A DNA stretch of 64,000 nt from NCBI GenBank assembly GCA_946122785.1, contig CAMGYJ010000006.1:3560538-3624537 (forward strand), read 5' to 3'. The position numbers and the translations under genes were made by a program. This stretch comes from Linum tenue. Taxonomy: Eukaryota; Streptophyta; Magnoliopsida; Malpighiales; Linaceae. Shown one piece after another: positions 45,134 to 56,900 of the stretch (the stretch's first letter is position 1; each line of letters begins with the position of its first letter). The notes below the pieces were generated by a model, which was given only the letters and a program-made list of their open reading frames with translations, was not told the origin of the DNA and did not search any database.

Positions 45134-46268
45134 GGTCAACCTCACCTTGTATGTGGTCGTCTGTCTGGAACCGGAACAAGAAAAACAAGCAGCAGTCTTC
45201 TTCATCACCAAAACTATAACCCTAGAAGAACCCAAATTAAGTGTTCGAGTGGCGGTGAAGGTGACATATATTATTTTTTATAGATATTTAAGACGATATT
45301 AGGGAGAATTAAGTGGTAGACAACTTAGGGTTACCTTTCTAGTGTTGGAATCCTTATTGAATACAGATAGTATGTAAGAGGTCGACCACGTACTTCTCAG
45401 GTCGACCGTTTCTACTGTTTACAGAAATAAGTTTGAATTTGATATTGATAAGTTAATCCAATACAGGTTAACCTTCTTAATGCACACGGTCGACCATTTT
45501 AGCATACGAGGTCGACCTTTTGTGTTGTTCGCTGGGCCAATGTAGTCAAAAGCGTGATTCTACCTAAAAGCGGAAAATGGGTAAAATCGTAAAGCGTAGA
45601 ATCAAAACGTAAAAGCGTAAGTTTTTTATGCATAGTTTAAAATGGCTAAAATCTTGTAAGTATGACATATACTATGTAATATATGAGTGCACAGAAATTA
45701 GATAAGTTAATAAATACCTGCAATTCATGTCTAAAGTAGAGCAACTCATAGCATCTTAACAATAAGTTCATAAACATAGACCTTAATAATAAGCCACCAT
45801 CCTCTTTATGCTAATGAATTTGGGAATTCGAGAATTAAATTACTCTATTGAAGCTAAGAATGCATCCAAGATCTGGTATGTATCTTTTAATCTCAAATGA
45901 TTATATTGTTAGTTATGTACCTTTAAAATATATTTTTTATAATTAATTTTATGAAAAAAATACTCATTTAGTGAACTAGAAGCGTAAAAGCGAAAGCGTT
46001 TAGGTTAACTAGATGCGTAAAATCGTAAGTTTTTTAGTTTTAAACCGCAATTTAGTCCGATTTTGTACACTATAGATTTTATATGGAAACGAAAGCGTTT
46101 TGGTGACCTAGAAGCGTGCAATCGTAAGTTTTTAAGTTTTAAAACGCGATTTTGACTACATTCTTGGCGAAGGGGTCGACCATTTGATGTACAAGGTCAA
46201 CCACGTTGTTGACAGTCACCGAAAGGAATTAGTAGATTCGGTCGACCATTCTCACCTTTCGGTTGACT
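45134..46268. repeat. GGTCGACC pair array, right end of the transposon block (split by a TIR element)
   Basis: Pairs: 45134/45155 (degenerate, 21 bp), 45380/45400 (20), 45488/45510 (22), 46174/46195 (21) and 46240/46261 (21). Exact copies are at 45380, 45400, 45488, 45510, 46174 and 46240. The gap between 45517 and 46174 is filled by a separate TIR element. Confidence 0.85.
45539..46162. mobile_element. Small TIR element nested in the GGTCGACC block
   Basis: The left end AATGTAGTCAAAAGCGTG is the inverse of the right end (CGCGATTTTGACTACATT) apart from two mismatches. The 624 bp hold no gene but many copies of AAGCGTAAAA/AAATCGTAAG near both ends. No target duplication is evident. Confidence 0.75.
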
Positions 46269-46270
46269 GA

Positions 46271-47965
46271 AATGTGTAAATCACCATAGCAAAGTCCAAA
46301 GGATTATTCCAACCATTATCCCAAGTCACAATATATAACGCAATCTCAAAGGGTTATCGTAAAAAATCAAAGCTACAAAACTCAAAATTCATTAGTCTGA
46401 TCGTAACAGACTTGATGGCCCACATTAATCTAGAACAAAAAAGAGGGGCAGATTGATAATTTCGCCACACTAGTTTTTTTCGCTAATAGCCTTACACGGA
46501 TCTAGGGAAGAGATAATGTATTTTTCTTAATCGAATCCTACAGAATTCGTTTTAAATCCAAAATTAATTTTTTACATAGAAAGTACACATTTATTATGAT
46601 TAAGACATTGATAATCATTTTTCTATATTTTAAAAAACTAAAAAATAAACTCTTCAAAATCCGTATCGGTTATAGTATTATCACTGTCATATAAATAGTA
46701 TGAACTTATATGATACTGATATGAATGGTATAGAACTAATACAATCGTGATATGAATGACATAAACTTGATATATGAACCGATATGATATGAACAAATAT
46801 GATCTTGATATGAATGACATTGAACTAATATGAAATTATACAAATTTATATGATATGGATATAAAATGTTATGATATGAATGACATAAAACTGTTACGAT
46901 TTTGATATGAATGACACAAACTTGATATGATATGACCTGAAAATGTTTTACTCCACAAAAATATCAAAATGGATGTCATCTTGTATAGCAGAAGAAATAT
47001 GACTTTTCTATGCAATTCTTTTTTTATAAATCCAACGTAAAATGAATGTGCTGTGGTTCGTTGAATTTTCATTGGAAAGTTAAAAATGCCTTAATAGGCG
47101 CCTTGAAATCTGCATGGGTAAGTCCTTAAATCCGGGTAGCAAAATTCGGGTTGCCTCTCCCTCTCTCATACTTTTCCTCTTTGCCCCTTTGTGATATGAA
47201 TCATTGGATGTTCCATTCCCAAATTAGGATCATTGAATTGAGTTTTGTAGTACTATAAATAATGAGGTTTTATACAATAGCCCAAACCCTTTTTTATTGA
47301 ATATGCAAGTGAATTTTCCACTTAATGCGAATGAGGGTTTGTAGTCAAACAGTTCATTATTTGTGTTGGTGACCTAAGAGTTTAAGGTTTGGTCCTCGGG
47401 TATTGCAATTTGCAACTATCATTCTTGGCCGTGATTCCTGATGACCGGTTGGTCTCGGGTGGCTATGGGGTCCCTTATAGTAGCATTTCCGGCGAGAGGT
47501 GTCTTAGCCCTATTTGCTCTTGTGCCTAGCTCATCCATGTCCTCTGATCCGTGTAATCGACTGTGTCAAAATAGTTTTCTGAACTAAATAATCAATAACT
47601 TTTCCATATAATTTTAGTTTATAATCGTTGTAATTTGATTTCGGTGATGATATAGTTAAAAAACAACTAATTCACACTTTTGCGATGATAAAGCTGTTCT
47701 TATAATAGTCATTAGGTAAATTTCAAATGATTTTTGTACCGAGCAAGTTTAAGAATACTTAACAGTACAAACAAGTTGTAAACGAGTTTTTGTGTAAATT
47801 CACATAATCTTTTTTTCAAATCACTTTCGCATAGTTAGAGATTGCACATAAGAGAGTACCATGGAGGAACCCTATATAAAACAATGTGGCATCCAATTGA
47901 AGATGCATTAGCAATAGATAGTATATTAATCAACAATAATACAATATGGCTCTTCAAATTGGCAG
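46271..47965. other. Remainder of intron 2 of the beta-glucosidase gene
   Basis: From about 46640 to 46960 the phrase GATATGAATGACATAAACTT recurs in degenerate form many times. The rest (46961-47965) is A/T-rich and holds no recognisable gene. A block with GGTGACCTAAGAG and TTCCGGCGAGAGGTG (47370-47510) looks repeat-derived but is not assigned. Confidence 0.5.
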
Positions 47966-48024
47966 AAAAAATAATGGATCACAGTACCGGAGATTTGGCG
48001 GACAACTTCTACAAGAAGTACAAG
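47966..48024 (+). CDS. Beta-glucosidase exon 3
   Basis: 59 nt after GGCAG, completing the codon begun in exon 2. It encodes KIMDHSTGDLADNFYKKYK and ends phase 0 before GTAGGT. Confidence 0.87.
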
Positions 48025-48142
48025 GTAGGTAATAAGCATATATCTATCATATGAAGCGATGATTTAACATATACAAAAAAAAATTGAGAGGAGAAATGAA
48101 TGAATTTCACATTTAATTAGCAATAGCTAATTTTATATGCAG

Positions 48143-48218
48143 GAAGACATAAAACTGATGAAGAAGATTGGTCTGGACTCTTTCAGGTTTTCCATATCAT
48201 GGAGCAGAATATTGCCAA
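48143..48218 (+). CDS. Beta-glucosidase exon 4
   Basis: 76 nt after TGCAG. It encodes [20 protein letters not shown] and the start of SRILP, and ends phase 1 before GTAATT. Confidence 0.9.
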
Positions 48219-48307
48219 GTAATTATTTGTTATCAACCAATTAATTGCATTTATATATAAGTTGCTGGCCGGCATGTCAGTGTTTGTGTGTTTGGTTGGT
48301 TAATTAG

Positions 48308-48385
48308 ATGGCAAACTCAGTGGAGGAGTGAACCAAGTTGGCGTTACGTTCTATAACGACCTCATCGATGAGCTCCTTGCCAACG
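48308..48385 (+). CDS. Beta-glucosidase exon 5
   Basis: 78 nt after TTAG. It encodes [20 protein letters not shown] to ELLAN and ends phase 1. The donor GTGACC is weak; a consensus GTAAGT at 48421 would shift the frame, so I keep the first. Confidence 0.83.
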
Positions 48386-48435
48386 GTGACCATACAATTT
48401 TGTTGCATATTAATTATTTTGTAAGTACCGCATAA

Positions 48436-48573
<138 letters not shown>

Positions 48574-48692
48574 TGATCTCAGCCATCTACTGCTACTACT
48601 TGGAATTGGATCGATCTCAATGCCTAATTGTTGTATTTCTAGTTTTTTGTACGTAACGTACAAAAACAATTAATTGCATGCAATGTATGTAG

Positions 48693-49061
48693 GGGTGAGT
48701 ATTTGGCGTATGCGAACTTGTGCTTCAAGACATTCAGTGACAGGGTGAAGCTATGGGTGACGATGAACGAGCCGAATGGGTACGCCGTGAACGCTTACAA
48801 CACCGGCAACTTTGCCCCCGGTCGATGTTCCAAGTACGTGGGGAACTGCAGCGCCGGTAACTCGGCGACGGAGCCTTACATTGCAGGCCACCATCTGCTT
48901 CTTTGCCACGCCGCAGTGGTGAAGCTCTACAGATCCAAATACAAGTCCCTTCACAAGGGAGACATTGGAATCACCATTGTCACCAACTGGTACACTCCTA
49001 AATACAACACCCCTTCCGGCCGCGCTGCCGCCTCACGAGCCATCGACTTCTTCTTCGGCTG
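48693..49061 (+). CDS. Beta-glucosidase exon 7
   Basis: 369 nt after TGTAG, with KTFSDRVKLWVTMNEPNGYA carrying the acid/base Glu, and ending ...RAIDFFFGW with the Trp codon split before GTACGT. Open throughout. Element D and its host TIR element lie in the intron that follows. Confidence 0.9.
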
Positions 49062-49220
49062 GTACGTAACGTACCTCACCTCGCTGGTTAATTCACATGC
49101 ATATAGCTAGTAAAAATTAATTATGTATGTATAACGCGGGATATTCTGGATTGCTAAATGTCGCCCTTAAAATTGCTAAACATCGCCCTAACTTAGATGT
49201 CAAATTACCTGTATACCCTT

Positions 49221-49795
49221 TGTTCGAGCCCGGTAACTGGGCGACCCGAACCCTCGCGCTTGACCCTTCCAGCACGCTCGAACCTGCACGCTGCACGGCT
49301 AACCTGAGTCCCGAGGAGGACTCGTTAGCACTCCAACGCCCAAGTCAGTTCCTTTTTCTAGAGAGAGAAGTGAATAGTAATTTTAGAGAGAAGTACCAAC
49401 CTGAGTAAATGAACTTCACCAACCGACTATTTATACTCGAAGCCCGGCCGACCAACATCCTTCTCCTCCGCCCCTTGCCAGACCCGCAATTAATGCTCCG
49501 TACGGCCCAGCGCTCATGCGCCTCGACCATCTGACACTCCGTTCAGAAGGGTCAGGCGCATGACGTCAGTTAGTCCTCAGACCCGTACCCTGGGACACCC
49601 CTGCGCCCACCTGTCGCACACGCCTCGTGTCAGGGTTGCGGACCCCACCCGTCTGGAGAAGCTCTTCCCTATCCCTGGGCCAACTTTCCCTCTGCCTCTG
49701 GGCCCATTGGGCCGGGTCCAATTCCTCAGCCTTCCAAACTCTACTCTTGGGCCCTATCGGTCCAACCCACGCGGGCCATGTATACATCCCCAACA
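49221..49795 (-). repeat. 3' LTR of element D
   Basis: 575 bp, TGTTCGAGCCCGG to ...CCCCAACA on the plus strand. The polypurine tract (minus strand GCTGGGGGGGCAAT) lies just inside, at 49796-49809. Confidence 0.94.
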
Positions 49796-50317
49796 ATTGC
49801 CCCCCCAGCTAGGCGCCTGAGGCTTCTTCCAGGGCGCCTAGCTGGAACATGGTGTTCCTTAGGCGTGGACTTTCACCAGGCGCCCTCGGACTCATTGCGT
49901 CCGTCTCCGCTTCGATTCGCCTTGTTTGCCACCCATGCGCCTTGCTCCCAGACCTTTGCCTCCGCGCTTCCCTGGTTCTTCCCCTTGCTGTCCGCCCTAG
50001 CCTCGTAGCGCCTTGTTAGTTTTCTGCGTGCCTTGCCCCCGGACTTCATCGCTTGCGATTGATCGATCCTCTCTAATGCTGCGGACCCTTCAGCTCCCGC
50101 ACTTTGAATGTTATCAAGGTATCCTCGGGATCCCCCCCCCTTTTCTCTAGGACCTTTAGACTTCTCCTCTATCCCATCGTGAGACCCCTGGACTTCACCT
50201 ACTCTGTGAGACTCTTGAGCTTCCCCCTATCTCCCCCCAGGCCGTTTTGAATTTTTGAATTTCGAAATTCGAAATTCAAAACGGGCTAACACTGAGACTC
50301 TTGAGCTTCCCGCTCCA

Positions 50318-50325
50318 CTATATAT
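50318..50325 (+). promoter_or_regulatory. TATA-like box of the antisense gene in element D
   Basis: CTATATAT about 150 bases upstream of the ATG at 50469. An A/T-rich inverted repeat (GAATTTCGAAATTC core, 50243-50288) lies just upstream. Confidence 0.5.
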
Positions 50326-50468
50326 TCTCCTCTCCCCCCCCCTCACTTTTTCCTCACTTCCCCTCAGAAAGCTCTGACCTCTCTCTTCTTTCTCTCACTA
50401 GAAACGGCCACTCGCCCTCCCGTGCGCCTTCCTTAGTTGCTCGCACGCCTCGACTTTCGCTCCCACCA

Positions 50469-53171
50469 ATGGCCTCTTCCCAGCAGCCTTCGGCTTCGCG
50501 CTCGGCGCCCTCCTCCGTCGCTCCTGCCTCCTCACGCTCAGGCGCCCCCACTTCTTCGGCCGCCGAGCCTCGACGTAAGACATCTGCCCCCAATGCGCCT
50601 CTCCTTTTTTTTTTTTTTAGTTAGACGCCTTAGCCTGTTACTATGCGCCTTCTCCCCTCATTTGTCGTACGCCTAATCCCTTTGAGCCCGCCATTAAGTG
50701 CGCCTTGTGTGGACTGTTCCCCCACGTATTCTTCGCCTAATCCTATCTTTGCCCCCTTGCCCCAGGCCCTGACGCATCGCAAAGTTATGCGTTTCGTTCG
50801 TGGGAATCGACTTGGGCCCCGGGGCAGGCGCCCGACGACGTAGCCGGGTTGCCCTTGGAATCAGTGGGGCCGAAGCATCCGTCGAAGCTCGTGCGCGTGC
50901 GCCTCGAGAAATTGCTGGTAGCCGCTCAGATGCCTGCGCCTTGGCAATACTCCCATGCGCCTCGATCAGCTCGGATAGGCGCCTGTGGCGCCGGTTGGGT
51001 TGGGGTATATCAAGAGTACCTAAGATTCGGGCTGCGCTTTCCCCTCGACCCCGTCCTTGAAGGGGTCCTTGACTCGTGCCGGTGTTCGCTGGGGCGCCTC
51101 TCCCCGGCGGTCATATTGTATTCCATTCTTTTTCGTCTTAAGTGTCGGCGTCTGAGCATCGAGCCTACCTTCAAGCTCTTCAATCATTTCTTCCGGATGA
51201 GCCGGAGTAAGAACTGCCTCATACTCCACAAGCGCAAGAAAATAGGCTACCACTTCATTAAGGATTGTCAGAAGTTGGGGCGCACGTGGTTTGATTCCTA
51301 TTTTTTTGTTTGCCCTCGTGAAACGCCTTTCTTCGCGAGTGGGCGCCCCGCCTTGACTCGGTGGGCGCTGGGGACGCCCAAGTATTTCAATAAACCCGCT
51401 TCCTTGAATGAGGCGGAGTTGGCCAGTGCTGCGCGCCTCTCCGAGGATCCATTCGACCTGGAAGATGACGACGCGTACGTGCAGCACTTGGCGGATTTTT
51501 ATCAAGATGGTACTCCATCGCGTGCGCCCTGCCTTTTCTTCACATGCACCCCTTTTTTTTTTTTTTTTTTAGGCGCCCATTACTGCCTTGCTAATTGTTA
51601 TCTCTATTTTCTTCTTTCGCAGGCACTGACTATACCTCGGTGTCGTCCATCATCCGATCCCGTCTGGGGATCGGCCAGGGCGCCTCACCTACCAACTCGG
51701 CGCCTACTTCTCCGAGGCCTTCCGCCTCTACGCCTCCGAGGCGAACCATTCGCATAAAATCAAAGGGGAAGGCTGCTGCCTCCCCCCCCCCCCCCCCCCC
51801 CCCGCTTTGGGCGCTTCTGGTGGGGCGCATGGTAGCTCTCCGGCCGCGAGCGCAGGCTCTGGCCAAGTCAGCCCCCGCGGGAGCCCGACTGTGCGGGAGC
51901 GCCCGCAGTCTCCAGTATCCCCCTCCTCGCAGACGGCGCACCAGGCGGGTGGGGAGGAGGTCTCACGTCCATCCCCGCGGCATGCGCCTCGAAAGAGGTC
52001 CGGGGATGACCGAGTTCCTCCCGCCAAACGGGCGAAGGAGTCGCAGGCGGGCGCCTCGGGGCTCCCCCCCAGTTTTGTGGCGCCCACCATCGGGCCACAC
52101 ACTGGCGAGGAGATTCCTCCTTACCTGCAGCCTCCCCGGCGCCCCCTCACTAAGGTCGCGGTGGGCGTGCCAGTGAAGGCGGCGAAGGATCTAGGCGCCT
52201 CCGTGCAATGGGCGCGCTCTCAATACGATGTGGTCGAGCACCCGGCCAACCTTGTGACTGAGAAGCCCTGGCGCAAGATGACCAACTTGACTGCGCAAGT
52301 AAGTCCTTTTACGCTGCCCACTTCCCATCCTAGCTGTATGAATTCCTCTGAACTCCTTTTAATGCGCCCTGCCTTTCAGATGATGCTCCTGTGTGAGGCC
52401 AACGCCCGCGAGGTGGACAAGATCAGGCGCCAGGGCACAGATACGGAGATCACCGCTACGCGCCTCCAAGCTGACCTGGAAGCTGCGAACAAGCAACGGG
52501 ACGAGCTGAGCTCGGCCTGTGAGGAGGCGCAGAAGAAGGCCTCCGACTTCGCCGTGCAACTGGAGGCGAAGGCGGAGGAGGAGAAGGCGTTCCGCGAGAG
52601 GGAGGGCGCCTTGACCCGGGAGCGCGACGCCCTGAACGCGGAGAGGAACTCCCTTCGCGAGTCCGTGGCCGAACTGGAGGCGGCCGGCAAGAAGCAGCGG
52701 AAGACGAGCAGGCTCTACCACCGGGACTTGAAGAAAGCCCGGCTCCTCCTGGCTGACTACAAGAACACCACCGCCGGGAAGAATCTGCAAGCTGACGTGG
52801 TCATCAGCACGGTGGAGATAGCGCAGCAAAAGCTCCTTGCCGACCACCCGGACTGGCACTTCGACGCTCAGGACTTGATGTGCCATATCATCACGGAGCT
52901 AGAGCGCGCGACTCCCGAGGGCGGAGAGGCGGGGGCGCAGGGCGCACAAGGTGAGGTCGAGGAAGAGGAGGCGCAGGACGTGGAAGATGGTGATGAGGAG
53001 GATGGAGAGCAGGAAGGAGAGGCGCAGGACACGGGAGACGGCCAAAGCGCCGAGATGCAGGGGGAGGCGGACGAAAGGGTCGACCTCAGTGGGAGCGACG
53101 CGTCGGATGCTGGTGCCAATGGTTCGGGCGGCGAAGAAGGGAGCGGAGGCGAGGTCGATGCTGAAGAGTGA
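50469..53171 (+). CDS. Antisense spliced gene of element D (gypsy-type transposon domain plus coiled coil), frame broken at a C-run
   Basis: Four exons on the strand opposite to pol: 50469-50574, 50766-51509, 51623-52298 and 52380-53171. All introns have GT/AG ends and phases match. Exon 1 is Ser/Ala/Pro-rich. Exon 2 is the Transposase_28-like domain (YLRFGLRFPLDPVLEG, CSLGRLSPAVI, LSIEPTFKLFNHFF). Exon 3 is low-complexity and basic. Exon 4 is a long coiled coil (LEAKAEEEKAFREREGAL) with an acidic tail. Exon 3 contains a run of 22 C (51782-51803); the frame before the run and the frame after it differ by one base, so this copy is shifted there unless slippage corrects it. The role in the element is unknown. 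Confidence 0.8.
51782..51803 (+). repeat. Run of 22 C in exon 3 of the element D antisense gene
   Basis: A homopolymer in coding sequence (Pro codons) whose length sets the reading frame. The length may also be misread in sequencing. Element A has a run of 13 C (2717-2729) at the matching place, read there as Gly codons on the other strand. Confidence 0.85.
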
Positions 53172-53989
53172 ATGGGGCGCATCTCTTTCCCTTAGTGCAA
53201 TTTTCTTCTGCTTGTCTTTGTTATCGTTTATTCTTCTGTATGTTTGGAACTTTTTCGGACCATGGCTAAATTCCATTGATGTTTGGTAGCAAGTCGATTT
53301 CCTTGAACCTCCGTTGGGCGCTTGCTTGGTCGTTGGTAGTTTGTTTTTCAGGAAGCGTAGTTATGGGCGCGAACGTTACGGGCGCTTTATTTATGGGCGC
53401 ATAGTTACGCGCGCTTTACTTCTCTCAATTACTCGTCCCTCGACTCGAGAGATTGCGTTTTCCGTTACGCTTCTTTTAAGGGGGCGCAAACTGTTCAGGG
53501 CGCTTTAGCATTTCATAGCAGGTTATTTAGGGCGCAGATTATTTAGGGCGCTTTAAGGAGAAAAGAGTACGCACGAGCAGACCATGGGCTACTCATATTC
53601 TCTTTGAGAACATTCACTAGGGCGCTAAAAACTGGGCGCTTTACACTGTCAGAAAGTAGTTCAACTTACGGAGGGCGCTAAAGACTGGGCGCTTTACAGC
53701 TGTCAGAAAGTAGTTCAACTTACGGAGAAAAGAACACGCATGAGCAAACCATGAACTAATATTAAGAACATTTAATAGGGCGCTAAAGACTGGGCGCTTT
53801 ACATTGTCAAAGGAAGCAGTTCGAAACAACAAAAGACAATTTCCGGAGGCGAAGTGTTGGGCGCCTTACAACAATAATTAGTGCGCGTGGGAGGACACGC
53901 TTGCAGTAATAGTATACCCTCTTTGGCTTAGTGAGCTAACCTCTCAAGCCAGACAAAATTGGGGCGCCCGACCCTTCCTTCCCAGTCGA
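53172..53989. repeat. Repeat block between antisense gene and pol of element D
   Basis: The pair GGGCGCTAAAGACTGGGCGC or close variants occurs at about 53620, 53672 and 53776, with CTGTCAGAAAGTAGTTCAAC at two of them. Short GGGCGC motifs continue from 53315 to 53600. It corresponds to the GCGCCC block of element A. No gene is seen. Confidence 0.82.
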
Positions 53990-56900
53990 CTACTCGGATA
54001 TCTCACCCCTTTCCATTCCTTTGTACGCTCTCAGATTCATGGCGTTCCAGGTCCTCTTGACAGCCTTTCCGCCCAGGCGCTCCAATTTGAACGTGGCCGG
54101 CCCAACCACCTCTCGGACACGGTAGGGTCCCTTCCACTTTGGTGCTAACTTACCCTCACACGCCTTTGGACGAAAATCGCGCCGAAGCACCAAGCTTCCC
54201 ATGGTGATTTGGTGTGGGCGCATCTTACGATCGTAGTACCTAGCCACCTGCCGCTTCATTGCCTCGAGGCGCACAACAGCCACATCCCTGCGCCCCTCCA
54301 GCATATCAAGGTCGTGGATACGCTCCTCGTCGTTGGCCTGAGGCCCGTACTCCTTGACCCTATACGTGGGGAAACGCATCTCCACTGGAATGACTGCCTC
54401 GCTTCCGTAGATCAGGGCGAACGGGGTTTCCCCTGTTGCGACCTTGTACGTTGTGCGATGCGCCCAGAGCACACCGGGGAGTTCTTCGACCCATCTTCCC
54501 TTAGCATCCGACAGCCTGGTATGCAGCCCGTGCAAGATGCTCTTGTTAGCTGCCTCCGCCTGTCCATTGGCCTGGGGGTAGGCCACGGACGAGAACCGCA
54601 AGATCACGCCGCTTTCGTCGCAGAATTCAATGAATTTTTGGCAGTCAAATTGCTTCCCGTGATCCGCCACGATGGACTCTGGCAGGCCGTAACGGGTGAA
54701 GATGTTCCTCGTGGTGAACTTCCTTACTTGGGCCTGGGTAATAGATGCCAATGGTTCGGCCTCGATCCACTTGGAGAAGTAATCCACCGCCACGATCAGG
54801 TACTTCATTTGCCCGGGCGCTTTGGGGAACGGCCCCAGCAGGTCCATGCCCCATTGCGAGAAAGGCCATGCGCCCACGTTGCCTTGCATGGGCGCCTTTG
54901 GAACGTGAATATCATGAGCATGAATCTGACACTGGTGGCAGCTCTCAACATGGCTCTTTGCATCCGCCCTGATGGTGGGCCAATAATAGCCTTGTCTCAG
55001 AAGGACCTTCTCCAGGCTCCTGGCCCCTGCGTGCATGCCGCAGGCGCCCTGGTGTACTTCCGTGATCGCCTTCATGCCCTCTTCGCTCGTGAGGCACCTC
55101 AGGTATGCCCCTGAGTGTGATCTCTTGTACAGCTGACCCTCCAAGATCACGCACCTTGCGGCCTTACGCCTTACTTGCCATGCAAGCTTGCCGTCCTCTG
55201 GGATTGCCCCGTGTAGCAAGTATGCTTTGATTGGGGTCATCCAACTCTCCCCTTCCTCTACGCCTTCTTCCGCGATTCCCACCATGTGCTCCTCCTGGGA
55301 TTGCTCCTTGGTCACAATCACATACCTCTCCTTTTCAAAGTCGGTGGCCGTGGCTAGCTTTGACAGGGCGTCAGCATGGGTATTCTCCTCCCGGGGCACG
55401 TGCACGAACTCCGTGTGCCCGAACCACGCACGCTGCTCCTCAACCTTCTTCAGGTATGCGCCCAGCGCCTCCTCCTTTACGTCGAAGATTCCATTCAGCT
55501 GGTTCACCACCAAGGCGGAGTCAGAGTAGACTTGGACCCTTCGCGCTCCCAACTCACGCGCCGTGCGCAACCCGGCGATTACCGCTTCGTATTCCGCTGC
55601 GTTGTTCGTTTTTAGCGACGAAAATCGGAGGGCCACCTCGTGAGTTGTTCCCATGGGGTTGATAACAACTATACCCGCTCCGGCGCCTACCCGGCTTGCC
55701 GCCCCATCAACATACACCCGCCAATCCTCTTCCATCACCTTTCCCTCACTCACCACGCCCTCCGCGGCGAAGTCCGCCAATACCTGCGCCTTGATTGCGG
55801 GTCGCGGCGCATACTTGACATCATACTCACTTAACTGCACGGCCCATTTCACCATGCGTCCCGCCACGTCCATCGAGCCCAGCGTCCCCTTCAGCGGTAG
55901 GTTGGTAAGCACGACCACGGTGTGCGCCTGAAAGTAGGGACGTAGCTTTTCTGCCGCTACTACCACTGCCAGGGCCGCCTTCTCGATGGGCGCGTAACGC
56001 GTCTCGGGGCCCGTCATGACCTTGCTCACGTAATACACGGGGCGCTCCTCCTTGTCCGGGCCCCCTCTGGAGATGAGGACTGCGCTCACGGCGGCCCGGG
56101 AAACCGCTATGTATAGGTACAACGTTTCACCTTTTCGTGGCGCCGTCATGACCGCAGGCGCCACCAACAGGTCTTTCAGCTGTTCGAACGCTCTATCGCA
56201 CTCGTTGGTCCATTTGAAGCGCGTGGCCTTCTTCAGGACGCCGAAGAAAGGGGCGCCCTTGTCAGCCGATCTAGGAATGAAGCGCCCCAGAGCTGCCAGG
56301 CGTCCATTCAAGACCTGTACCTCGTTGGGTGTCCGCGGCGGGCTCAGGCGCCTGATCGCCTCCACCTGCCTTGGATTGGCTTCGATCCCCCTCTTTGTGA
56401 TCATGAAGCCCAGGAACTTCCCCGCTTCCGCCCCAAACACGCATTTCAACGGATTCAGGCGCAATGTGTGGGCACGCATCGTTTCGAACGTCTCGCGCAG
56501 ATCCCTCAGGTGATCTTCCTTCCTCTTGCTTTTTACCACCAGGTCGTCCACGTACGCCTCCACGTTTCGGCCAATTTGTCGCTGGAATACCGTGTTTACC
56601 ATGCGCTGGTAAGTGGCGCCAGCATTCTTTAACCCGAATGACATGACTTTGTAGCGGAAGTTGCCGAAAGGAGTCGCGAACGCGGTTTTGTCTCTATCTT
56701 CCTCGCACATAAGGATCTGATGGTATCCCGAGAACATGTCTAGAAAACTCAGCGCCTCATGATATGCGGTCGCATCCACCAACTGGTCTATGCGCGGCAT
56801 GGGGTAGGCGTCCGTGGGGCACACTCGGTTCAGATTTGTGTAATCCACACACATCCTCCAGTCCCCCGTCGCTTTTGGGACCAGTACCACGTTCGATAGC

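Larger units (their letters stand above)
37200..46270 (-). mobile_element. Transposon-derived block with FAR1/MULE transposase, Ulp1 protease and GGTCGACC pair arrays
   Basis: The block is united by about 30 exact copies of the palindrome GGTCGACC, almost all in its non-coding parts. By eye only one other copy occurs in the window, in a coding exon (53078). On the minus strand it holds, from high to low coordinates, a coiled-coil/Ulp1 region (45101-43187), a FAR1-domain MULE transposase (41757-40390) and a plant-transposon-protein-like region (39111-37816). No terminal inverted repeats or target duplication were found, so borders are set by the motif. It could be one TIR-less Mutator-like element or several. 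It fills most of intron 2 of the beta-glucosidase gene. Confidence 0.6.

Noticed and set aside
48421..48426. GTAAGT as donor for beta-glucosidase exon 5
   Set aside because: Better consensus than GTGACC at 48386, but it would add 35 nt and break the frame into exon 6.
54209..55114. Plus-strand open frame opposite the integrase of element D
   Set aside because: It is a shadow of the intact integrase frame. No recognised domain.
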